From: an uncultured Succinatimonas sp.
Lineage (GTDB): Bacteria; Pseudomonadota; Gammaproteobacteria; Enterobacterales; Succinivibrionaceae
DNA: 36,435 bases
Assembly: GCA_900317105.1 (NCBI GenBank)
Contig: ONFP01000016.1
Coordinates: forward strand, 1 to 36,435
Direction: 5' to 3'
Part shown: positions 29,855 through 36,435 of the stretch, in pieces
Layout of the letters: each line of letters begins with the position of its first letter
How positions within the stretch are numbered: the stretch's first letter is position 1
Notes under the pieces: generated by a model
Seen by the model: only the letters and a program-made list of their open reading frames with translations
The model's database searches: none
What the model was told of the DNA's origin: nothing
Program-made: the position numbers and the translations under genes

Positions 29855-31531
29855 ATGTTGAAGGATTCGTTAGAAGCTGCGCTCGATTCGACACTTAAAG
29901 TGTCTGATATTGCCTATGTAAAAAATCAGGCCGATGAATATATATTCAGAAAGGTTGTAACAACCTCCCGCTTTACCTCAGTTCTTATCCTCCTTGATAC
30001 AAAGTTAAATCCAGACACAGCTTTTTTCGGCGAAGGTTTTCAGATGCTGTCACAGATGACTGGAACCTTTGCAAATCCTGTAAATATCGGAAGATGCATG
30101 GACGATTTGTCGCCTTACTCTCACTATCCGGTTGAGGACTATAGAACTGTATACAATATGCTTCTTCTGAAAAAAGAGAGTATGTGGACGCTACTTGGAT
30201 TTACAAGCTGCAATAAATACACGGGCTTTTTTAGAATCTTTAACGATGGAACACTGCATGTCTGTATGTCTCTGGAAGGACAGCTCTTTAACTCAGGAGA
30301 CATCATCAATACCGAAACTTTCGTCATAATGGAAGGAACCGACAAACAGCAGCTTTTAGAGAAATTTGCTAAGCTGATTTCCAAACACCACCCTCCTCTG
30401 AAAATCAAGGAACGCCCATGCACATGGTGCTCATGGTATGCATACTATGATCATGTCAGAGACTCAGACATCATTGAAAATGCGGATAAATCAGGAGAAC
30501 TTGATTTTATTGATCACATTCAGATTGATGATGGCTACGAAAGTCACATGGGAGACTGGCTTGAGTACTCAGATAGTTTTTCAAAAGGCCTTGATGACTG
30601 CATAGCCAAAATAGCGGAAAAAGGAAAAAGACCTTCCATCTGGGTAGCTCCGTTCATCGTCAGTGGAGAATCGGATATTGTAAAAAATCATTCCGACTGG
30701 CTTGCAACCGATATGGACGGAAATCTGATTCCGGCAGGTTATCTTACATATGGAGGATGGCGTGATCTTCCATGGTATGTACTGGATTTTTCAAATGAGG
30801 AAGTTGTAAATCATATCCACAATATATTTAATTTCTTTGTCAAAAAACTCAGGATCAGATACTTTAAGTTAGATGCCTGCTACTGGGGAGCAATAAAGGG
30901 ATACCTGTTCAGAGGAAATATCTCAAGAATAGAAAACTACAGACGAGGAATCAAGGCAATCCTGGATGCAATCGGAGATGATGCGATTCTTTTAGGCTGC
31001 AATGCCCCTATCTGGCCTTCACTAGGACTTTTCCATACCATGAGGATCTCAGATGATACAGAGAGGAATCATTACAGAACAGTTCAGAAGGCAAAAGAAA
31101 CCTTTAACCGACTCTGGATGAACAATCATCTGTGGATAAACGACCCAGATGCCCTCTGCATCAAAGATCTAGATGGACAGCATATTGAAGCAAATGACGT
31201 ACATCTTCAGATTGCGACCGTACTCATCTGCGGAGGAGTTGTCACCGTCGGTGACAGATTAACAGACTACAGCAAGGAAGATCAAGCTCTTCTCAGGAGA
31301 ATCAAAGACTATACATATTATGTCAAAGAAGTCACCGCTGATGAGGATTACTCCACATTTACACTTAATCTTAAGAGCAGAAAAGAACGTATAAAAATTT
31401 ATATCAACTGGACAGAGGCAAATCAGACGATTCTTATAGGACAGAATTCAGTTAACTTTATGAATAACGAACCTCTGTCCTCAGAATATATACTGCCGCC
31501 TACAGATACACTCATTGTTATTGAGCATTAA
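29855..31531 (+). CDS. GH36-type alpha-galactosidase-like glycoside hydrolase, cytosolic
   Basis: Likely hydrolyses alpha-galactosides such as melibiose or raffinose-type sugars after uptake. The 558-residue protein has no signal peptide. GH36/GH-D clan marks are TWCSWYAYY (190-198), HIQIDDGYE (221-229), the nucleophile Asp340 in RYFKLDACYWG, GCNAPIWPSLG (381-391) and the acid/base Asp at 400-401 in RISDDTE. The family beta-sandwich precedes the barrel (1-180) and a short beta domain follows (490-558). It is shorter than typical tetrameric GH36 enzymes (about 720-740), so a divergent subfamily is possible. No sugar transporter gene is nearby. The 3' end overlaps the opposing cinA-like gene by 14 bases. 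Confidence 0.87.
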   Translation: MLKDSLEAALDSTLKVSDIAYVKNQADEYIFRKVVTTSRFTSVLILLDTKLNPDTAFFGEGFQMLSQMTGTFANPVNIGRCMDDLSPYSHYPVEDYRTVYNMLLLKKESMWTLLGFTSCNKYTGFFRIFNDGTLHVCMSLEGQLFNSGDIINTETFVIMEGTDKQQLLEKFAKLISKHHPPLKIKERPCTWCSWYAYYDHVRDSDIIENADKSGELDFIDHIQIDDGYESHMGDWLEYSDSFSKGLDDCIAKIAEKGKRPSIWVAPFIVSGESDIVKNHSDWLATDMDGNLIPAGYLTYGGWRDLPWYVLDFSNEEVVNHIHNIFNFFVKKLRIRYFKLDACYWGAIKGYLFRGNISRIENYRRGIKAILDAIGDDAILLGCNAPIWPSLGLFHTMRISDDTERNHYRTVQKAKETFNRLWMNNHLWINDPDALCIKDLDGQHIEANDVHLQIATVLICGGVVTVGDRLTDYSKEDQALLRRIKDYTYYVKEVTADEDYSTFTLNLKSRKERIKIYINWTEANQTILIGQNSVNFMNNEPLSSEYILPPTDTLIVIEH

Positions 31532-32051
31532 GGATAGACTCAGGATCTTTATTCATGGTTAAGGCTTTCAGACCTTTTAGGGCCATAAGAGTAGTCTGAA
31601 GCCTAATCTCTTCTCTATCTCCTTTAAAGTGGAAACAGTGAGCATAGGCTTTTTGCCCTTTTTTCATGAGCCCCATCCAGACTGTACCAACAGGTTTCTG
31701 CTCTGAACCGCCATCAGGACCAGCGATACCAGTAACAGATACTCCTATAGTGGCAAGAGATGAATGCTTAAGAGCCCCCTCAACCATCTGAACAGCAGTC
31801 TCTTCACTCACAGCACCAACACTTTTAAGAGTATCCTCTTTAACTTCTAAAAGCTCCATCTTTGACTCATTTGAATAGGTTATAAAACCTCTGTCAAACC
31901 AGCCTGAGCTACCAGGTATTTCAACAATTGATGCTCCGATAAAACCTGCGGTTAAAGATTCTGCAGTAACGTATATTTCACCATATTCAGCTGATAGGGA
32001 TTCAAATTCCCTGGCAGTATTAGTGATTTCTTTTAATAAGGATTCTTTCAT
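31518..32051 (-). CDS. CinA C-terminal domain protein (PncC-type nicotinamide-nucleotide amidase)
   Basis: Members with this stand-alone domain deamidate nicotinamide mononucleotide to nicotinate mononucleotide in the pyridine nucleotide cycle. The 177-residue protein has the domain signatures TAESLTAGFIGASIVEIPGS (about 28-47), GAVSEETAVQM, VSVTGIAGPDGG and KPVGTVW. The start is uncertain: the ATG at 32051 is taken, as the frame upstream opens only with TTG at 32060, and neither has a clear ribosome site. It converges with the GH36 gene with a 14-base overlap and no terminator is visible. Confidence 0.88.
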   Translation of the reverse strand: MKESLLKEITNTAREFESLSAEYGEIYVTAESLTAGFIGASIVEIPGSSGWFDRGFITYSNESKMELLEVKEDTLKSVGAVSEETAVQMVEGALKHSSLATIGVSVTGIAGPDGGSEQKPVGTVWMGLMKKGQKAYAHCFHFKGDREEIRLQTTLMALKGLKALTMNKDPESILNAQ

Positions 32052-32171
32052 GATTGCCAATAATCTTGTTAATTAGGTTCTAGAAAAGCACAGAATTGAA
32101 GTCATTCTATACGAAAATATTTCTTATATAAATAATCAACGAAAAGAGTTTTCAAAAAGAAGCAGGTGATT

Positions 32172-32888
32172 CTATCTAGGTCTTCTTAAGCCGGTTTTGG
32201 CTCCCATGCCATAAGCTTCACGAGCTTTCATGCTAGCTACATGAGGTGCAGCAGGAGATGACTGAGCAGGAGCGGTCTTAGGCTGTTCAGGAGCAGTCTT
32301 TGCTGGAGCCTGTGAGGCTGCAGCCTTAACCTTATCAAGAGATGGAGTCTGATTTTCTGCAGCTTTTGCCTTAGCAGCAATTTCAGCAGCAGCTACCTTA
32401 GCAGATAAATTATGAACCTTAGCCAGCATCTCAACTTCGTACTGAGGAAGATTGGTTTTTGCAATAACCTCTTCAATTGACATTCCTTCAGCTAAAAGTC
32501 TTTTTGCAAGAATAATTGGCTGATTCTCTACTGAATTATTCTGAATTTCCTTCTTCTGCTGTTCAACCTTTACAGACAGATTATCAAATGAGGTATTGAT
32601 AACTTTCTGCTTATCAACTAAATCCTGCTGAGACGAGGTTAAATACTGCAGAGACATATCTGAAGCCTTAATCTTTCTTTCCAAAGCTTCAATAGAAGTA
32701 GAATATTTTGCAGACTGCTCCTCAAGAGATTTCAGAGCATTATCAACAGATTCTTTTAATAAAAGATTTTCTTTTTCTAGCGCACCGCAACGACGGGAGG
32801 TAATTACAAAAGAGATAAGGATAAATAGCAGCAGGACAACAGCTGTACTAATAGCGGCTATAAGAGTTACATCTAAATATGTCTGCAT
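32172..32888 (-). CDS. DUF2802-like membrane-anchored coiled-coil protein
   Basis: A 238-residue protein with one N-terminal membrane helix (about 8-30), a long charged coiled coil (about 36-120), a conserved core ILAKRLLAEGMSIEEVIAKT plus NLPQYEVEMLAKVHNL (about 125-160), and a low-complexity Ala/Pro/Lys/Gln tail. The core resembles the DUF2802 domain, which in Vibrio and Pseudomonas is encoded near chemotaxis and flagellar genes and includes proteins of polar organisation. Here it is about 9 kb from the flagellar block. AGAG lies 8 bases before the ATG. The domain call is from memory of the motif and is moderately sure. Confidence 0.72.
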   Translation of the reverse strand: MQTYLDVTLIAAISTAVVLLLFILISFVITSRRCGALEKENLLLKESVDNALKSLEEQSAKYSTSIEALERKIKASDMSLQYLTSSQQDLVDKQKVINTSFDNLSVKVEQQKKEIQNNSVENQPIILAKRLLAEGMSIEEVIAKTNLPQYEVEMLAKVHNLSAKVAAAEIAAKAKAAENQTPSLDKVKAAASQAPAKTAPEQPKTAPAQSSPAAPHVASMKAREAYGMGAKTGLRRPR

Positions 32889-32972
32889 AAAATCTCTGTA
32901 CGTAATTAATCTTTATCTAACTGTAATATAGCACTTTTTTAAAAATCTCACAAAATTTAAGGAATTTATATT

Positions 32973-33164
32973 GTGATTTTCGTCTTAACTTGTGCAATAT
33001 TTTCTGCTTTTTTCGCATATAAATCAGAGGAAACAGGTAAAAAAGACCAGTTAACCACGCAACCGTTGCATGAAAATAACTATGCGTTTCAGAACCAAAC
33101 TTTTTATATTACAAATACACCTGAAGAAACAAAAGCTGCATTATGTTTTTCAAATCCGATATGA
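32973..33164 (+). CDS. Possible small secreted or membrane peptide (doubtful)
   Basis: A 63-codon frame starting with GTG, with AAGGAA 9 bases upstream. The N terminus is hydrophobic (MIFVLTCAIFSAFFAY), then polar. It overlaps the 3' end of the opposing acetyltransferase gene by 61 bases, which counts against it. No family is recognised; it may be a chance frame. Confidence 0.3.
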   Translation: MIFVLTCAIFSAFFAYKSEETGKKDQLTTQPLHENNYAFQNQTFYITNTPEETKAALCFSNPI

Positions 33165-33514
33165 GGATAGTATTCCTCAGACTGTGGAGCTGCCAGAAGA
33201 ATAATCTTAGCGTTGTTATGGATATTATCTTTTGTTATCTGCAGCAGTTTTTTGCCAATACCTTTTTTCTGATAGTTACCACGTACCGCAAGATCACTTA
33301 CATAACAGCAGTACGCAAAATCAGTGACGGAACGGGCAATACCAACCAATTCATTTCCATCCCATGCTGTAACGGTAAGCGAGGCTTTTTTTAGCATCTG
33401 CTCGATTCTGTCGTAATCATTTAAAGGACGACGGTCCTTAAGCGAGGTCGAGCTTATAAGATCTACATAGGATTCAACACTAATTAGTTTTTTAGTGGTA
33501 TAGGTCAGTTCCAT
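33104..33514 (-). CDS. GNAT-family N-acetyltransferase
   Basis: A 136-residue acetyl-CoA dependent acyltransferase. The core fold is visible: motif D/C strands ending GIARSVTDFAYCCYVSDLAV, then the acetyl-CoA loop motif A in RGNYQKKGIGKKLL (Q/R-x-x-G-x-G/A), and the typical end YYPHIGFEKHNAAFV. The substrate cannot be predicted; small stand-alone GNATs of this type act on amines, antibiotics or protein termini. GGAG lies 7 bases before the ATG. It is downstream of the unknown protein at 33720-34616 on the same strand with a 205-base gap. Confidence 0.88.
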   Translation of the reverse strand: MELTYTTKKLISVESYVDLISSTSLKDRRPLNDYDRIEQMLKKASLTVTAWDGNELVGIARSVTDFAYCCYVSDLAVRGNYQKKGIGKKLLQITKDNIHNNAKIILLAAPQSEEYYPHIGFEKHNAAFVSSGVFVI

Positions 33515-33719
33515 AAAAACTCCAGTTTGTTAACAACAAATTATTATATGACTCTCGATGTTAGTTTTATTACCAAGGACAATACCAATCAGCGGAACGC
33601 ACATTTCATCGCAACGGTATTGTTCTCGCAATATCAGAGAATTTCTTTGCGCAAAAGCACCTCTATAGTTAGCTTGGACAAAATCTCTTAAAAAAAAGAC
33701 TTTCATCCCAAGATGTTTT

Positions 33720-34616
33720 CTACTCAAAAGCATTATCATACTTATCCTGATTTTGATTTGCAGAATTCTCTTGAATATAGGAAAGATTCTTTAAATACTC
33801 GGTATAGGTATAGGATTCAGTCCAGCCTCGGCTTTTGACTAACTGATAGGTCTTTCCGTCTGCCTGTCTTTTGATATCAAGACTTCCCTTCTCCAAAGCA
33901 AGCTCAGTTTCAAGCATCTCATCAGAATAATTCAGATAAACCAGCATACCGTTATTGGCTTTTATGCAGTTATCGTATTTTTTTGAAGTTGTTTTTCTGA
34001 ACCATTCAGACCATTTCAATGGCAGGATATTTTGCTGAAAATTACTGATAAAAGAGGAAACAAATAACTCCTTTTCTTCCTTGTCAGCAAAGCTCACTCT
34101 GATTTCTATAATCTCACCAATTTCATTTACATAAAGTTTCATATTACTGACTGAATCTGTTGGATAAACTGACCCTTTTAGGGTATTTATACGGAAACAG
34201 TCATCACTGGTCATGGAATTATAAAGAGCTCTTAAATTATCGCTTGAATGCAACTCCGAAGAATATAGATCGTGAGTGCTGCGATCATAAACAACACAGT
34301 TTTGTTTTTTATTCTGCAGAAAGTAGTAGGATACAGGAATAAAATCCTTCTTCTCACTGATTAGAGGGATATTTTTGTTTGAAATGACCCTGTTAGCAAT
34401 TGCTGACTTAGCATCTGTTCCAAGGACAAATCCGAATACAGATATAGAGTCTCCTTCTGTATTCTGCCACTCTGCAGCAACTGATTCGTAGTAACTTTTA
34501 TTTTCGATCTTCTGGTTGTAAGCAATCCAAATATAAAAAACAAAGACAAGAACCAAAACAGTTAAACAGATATTAACAAATCTTTTTAGTCCGTCGTCTT
34601 TGCTTAATCTGCTCAT
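33720..34616 (-). CDS. Unknown membrane-anchored protein
   Basis: A 298-residue protein with a positively charged N terminus, one membrane helix (about 13-33) and a large presumably periplasmic domain. The domain has FGFVLGTDAKSAIANRVI near residue 62, which resembles the short G-x-x-L-G repeats found in some bacterial envelope proteins, and a later SNMKLYVNEIGEIIEIRVSFAD that looks like a beta-strand pair. I recognise no family. AAGAGA lies 8 bases before the ATG. It is preceded by the 243-base gap to the MATE gene, from which it diverges. Confidence 0.72.
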   Translation of the reverse strand: MSRLSKDDGLKRFVNICLTVLVLVFVFYIWIAYNQKIENKSYYESVAAEWQNTEGDSISVFGFVLGTDAKSAIANRVISNKNIPLISEKKDFIPVSYYFLQNKKQNCVVYDRSTHDLYSSELHSSDNLRALYNSMTSDDCFRINTLKGSVYPTDSVSNMKLYVNEIGEIIEIRVSFADKEEKELFVSSFISNFQQNILPLKWSEWFRKTTSKKYDNCIKANNGMLVYLNYSDEMLETELALEKGSLDIKRQADGKTYQLVKSRGWTESYTYTEYLKNLSYIQENSANQNQDKYDNAFE

Positions 34617-34798
34617 AATTATCTCTTTGCGTTATGCCTGTTCTTTCAATAACACTTATAATATATCAGATCAAAACAGAAGAGCTCCTGCAAGGATGCC
34701 ATCATAAGAGCAAACATGCTACCTCATTATCAAAAATTTGAGTCATGTAACTTTAATCATATAGAGTAAAATTACACATTTTCGGAGTTTGATTATTT

Positions 34799-34822
34799 GT
34801 CGAAAGGACTTCCAATTTCGAC
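34799..34822 (+). other. Inverted repeat in the MATE gene leader
   Basis: GTCGAAA (34799-34805) and TTTCGAC (34816-34822) flank a 10-base loop, 38 bases before the ATG. AAGGAC inside the loop is followed by no start codon. It could be an operator or an mRNA hairpin. Confidence 0.35.
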
Positions 34823-34859
34823 GTCAGGTAATAAAAAGATTATTGAGTAAAAAAAAACA

Positions 34860-36275
34860 ATGGCGAGAGCATTAACATTAACACAGCTTAAGAATAAAAA
34901 TGATGTAACTCGTACTGAGATCATGCGTATGGTCTGGAATATGAGTATTCCTGCCATTCTCTCTCAGATTACCTTCATTGCCATGCAGTACATCGATGCG
35001 GCTATGGTAGGTAGTTTAGGTGCCCAGGCTTCTGCTTCAGTAGGTCTTGTAAGTTCTGCAAGCTGGCTTCTTTTTGGAATTACCATGGCAAGTACCGTGG
35101 GATTCTCTATTCTCGTCGGACAGAGACTCGGAGCAGGAGAACTTGATAAAGCCCGTTCACTGATGCACCAGTCCTTTATAGTTAATGTAATTGTTGCTGT
35201 AGCTGTTGTATTCTTTGGACTCATGATAAGCAACAGTGTTCCCCTCTGGATGGGAGGAAACGAAAGCATTGCTGGTGATTCTGCCTCCTATTTCATGATC
35301 CTGGTATTCAGCATTCCATTTTTTCTGATGAGAGTTCTTTCAAGCTCACTGGTCCAGGCTACAGGAAATATGAAGATACCTAGTGCGGTAAGTGCAGCAA
35401 CATGTCTTTTGGATATCTTCTGGAATTTCTTTTTTATATTTCCTTCCAGAACATACGATTTATCTTTTATGGAACTATATGTCCCTGGTTTTGGTTTCGG
35501 AGTACCAGGAGCAGCATTGGGAACAGTTGTCGCAGAATGTATCACCTCAGTAACCATTGTCTATTATCTTTTGAGAAAGTCTGAACTAAAACTTGTTCCT
35601 GGCGAGAAATGGAAATTCTGTGCAGCCGACGTTATAAACGCACTAAAGCTAGGAATTCCGGTTGGAATAGAAAATGGAGTCATGACAGCTGCTATGGTTG
35701 CTACTACCAGAATTATAGCTCCATTAGGAAACGTCGCCCTTGCTGCCAATATCTTTGCAATCGAAGCTGAAGGTTTATGTTATATGCCAGGCTATGGAAT
35801 TGCCTCAGCAATATCCCCTATTATCAGTCAGTGCATTGGAGCCAAAAGATACGATCTTGTAAAAAGATGTTCAAAATACGGAATTATTCTCGGTGCCATG
35901 GTAATGGGACTTTGTGGAATAGTAATGTATTTCATCTGTCCTGCAATTTTTATGATATTTACCCCCGATCATGCTGTAAGAGAACTTGGTGTAAAAATTC
36001 TTCGAATTGAGATGCTTGCAGAACCAATGTTCGGTGTATCTATTGTTGCAGCTGCAGTCCTGAGAGGTGCAGGTGATACACTGATACCAAGTATTCTTAA
36101 TGCAATCAGTATCTGGGGGATCAGAATTTCCTTATGTCTGATACTTGTTCCAACTTATGGTCTGACAGGTGCATGGATAGCAATGTGTATTGAATTATGC
36201 TGCAGAGGAACGCTGCTCCTTATAAGATACCTATATTCTCCATGGAAAAAACAGGCACAGAAAATCGCAGCCTAA
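34860..36275 (+). CDS. MATE-family multidrug/organic cation efflux transporter
   Basis: Cation-coupled (Na+ or H+) antiporter in the inner membrane that exports drugs and other organic cations. The 471-residue length and 12 predicted helices fit the family; the sequence has the two-fold repeat with SIPAILSQITFIAMQYIDA at the start of the first half and LGIPVGIENGVMTAAMVA at the start of the second. VAECITS and RGAGDTLIPSILN segments are typical. The ribosome site is poor: only a run of A precedes the ATG, and the nearest purine block is further upstream. The stop codon is only 4 bases from the probable end of an IS200/IS605-like element. Substrate unknown. Confidence 0.92.
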   Translation: MARALTLTQLKNKNDVTRTEIMRMVWNMSIPAILSQITFIAMQYIDAAMVGSLGAQASASVGLVSSASWLLFGITMASTVGFSILVGQRLGAGELDKARSLMHQSFIVNVIVAVAVVFFGLMISNSVPLWMGGNESIAGDSASYFMILVFSIPFFLMRVLSSSLVQATGNMKIPSAVSAATCLLDIFWNFFFIFPSRTYDLSFMELYVPGFGFGVPGAALGTVVAECITSVTIVYYLLRKSELKLVPGEKWKFCAADVINALKLGIPVGIENGVMTAAMVATTRIIAPLGNVALAANIFAIEAEGLCYMPGYGIASAISPIISQCIGAKRYDLVKRCSKYGIILGAMVMGLCGIVMYFICPAIFMIFTPDHAVRELGVKILRIEMLAEPMFGVSIVAAAVLRGAGDTLIPSILNAISIWGIRISLCLILVPTYGLTGAWIAMCIELCCRGTLLLIRYLYSPWKKQAQKIAA

Positions 36276-36279
36276 CAAA

Positions 36280-36435
36280 TTGACTCTCCCACGACTGAAG
36301 TCGATGGGATTCCTGTTTCATAGACCACAGCATAGAGAACTACGTCTTACACGATCTCTTGGAGAATTGCTCCTCCAGCTTTTCAGCACAGGCTTAAATT
36401 TCCGTATGCCCTACGGTATTGTCAGTATTTCAGGC
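36280..36435 (-). mobile_element. Right end of an IS200/IS605-family element (partial, runs off the window)
   Basis: The plus-strand stretch at 36283-36313 (ACTCTCCCACGACTGAAGTC then GATGGGATTCCTG) is the well-known right-end sequence of tnpB-carrying IS200/IS605 elements, read in reverse. On the minus strand it ends in TCAA (36283-36280), the right-end tetranucleotide of IS608-type elements, exactly at the end of the MATE gene region. The hairpin CCCA-CGACT/AGTCG-TGGG (36288-36308) has one bulged A at 36304, which most copies lack. Only about 156 bases are in the window, so whether the element is complete cannot be seen. Identification is from recall of the motif. Confidence 0.7.
36304..36435 (-). 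pseudogene. tnpB: Decayed 3' end of tnpB (IS605 OrfB) overlapping an omegaRNA-like region
   Basis: One minus-strand frame reads NTDNTVGHTEI (36429-36397), stop (36396-36394), ACAEKLEEQFSKRSCKT, stop (36342-36340), then SMLWSMKQESHR toward 36301. NTVGHTEI and SMKQES resemble C-terminal TnpB sequences of IS605 elements. A TGA at 36432-36430 and the two further in-frame stops show decay, unless the true stop is one of them and the rest is only the RNA. In TnpB elements the 3' end of the gene and the right end encode the omegaRNA whose guide is read from flanking DNA. Here the flank is the MATE gene end. Confidence 0.5.

Noticed and set aside
33530-33739. 69-codon minus-strand frame between the unknown protein and the GNAT gene
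   Set aside because: Its start lies inside the upstream gene, no ribosome site is seen for any in-frame ATG, and the sequence has no recognisable pattern. I treat the gap as non-coding.
1-36435. CRISPR array, tRNA or rRNA genes
   Set aside because: No regularly spaced direct repeats and no cloverleaf or rRNA-like stretches were seen on either strand.

Overview
The window looks like chromosomal DNA from a low-GC, motile, anaerobic gammaproteobacterium. My best guess is the Succinivibrionaceae (Succinivibrio / Anaerobiospirillum / Ruminobacter group), but this rests on gene content and AT-rich codon choice, not on a marker gene. Gammaproteobacterial signals are RsmE, a long type-II QueF, PpnN, endonuclease I, a complete fliE-to-fliR flagellar block with sigma-54-like promoters, and a DUF2802-like protein. 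Several neighbours (pyridoxamine kinase, GH36 galactosidase) look closer to gut Firmicutes types.

Region by region: 1-3.2 kb holds a small secreted His-rich repeat protein, a pyridoxal/pyridoxamine kinase, an uncharacterised protein that resembles the fumarylacetoacetate hydrolase family, and an endonuclease I gene broken by an internal out-of-frame deletion. 3.2-6.4 kb carries an rsmE-queF pair joined by a TAATG overlap, then ppnN. 6.4-8.7 kb is a peroxide-defence operon: ahpC followed by a flavoprotein reductase in which the AhpF-type dithiol domain sits at the C terminus instead of the N terminus. 8.9-23.0 kb is the flagellar cluster on the minus strand, in two blocks: fliEFGHIJ and fliKLMNOPQR. 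A candidate sigma-54 promoter precedes each block. Between them lies a 0.6 kb region with hairpins and a tiny two-helix membrane protein on the opposite strand.

23.2-29.8 kb contains an exported asparaginase, a small unknown membrane protein, rpiA and tyrS, and, divergent from tyrS, anmK with a membrane-anchored metallophosphoesterase. 29.8-34.6 kb carries a cytosolic GH36 alpha-galactosidase-like enzyme that overlaps a CinA/PncC-type amidase tail to tail, a DUF2802-like membrane protein, a GNAT acetyltransferase and an unknown membrane-anchored protein. 34.8-36.3 kb is a MATE transporter. Immediately after its stop codon the window runs into what looks like the right end of an IS200/IS605-family element with a decayed tnpB 3' end and an omegaRNA-like hairpin.

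The genes are mostly housekeeping. The parts most worth a second look are the IS605/TnpB end abutting the MATE gene, the domain-permuted AhpF, the structured leader and small membrane gene splitting the flagellar cluster, the unbroken 16-glycine repeat and odd C-terminal repeat of FliH, the His-rich octapeptide-repeat protein, and the terminator placed only 12 bases before pdxY. No tRNA, rRNA or CRISPR array was seen.
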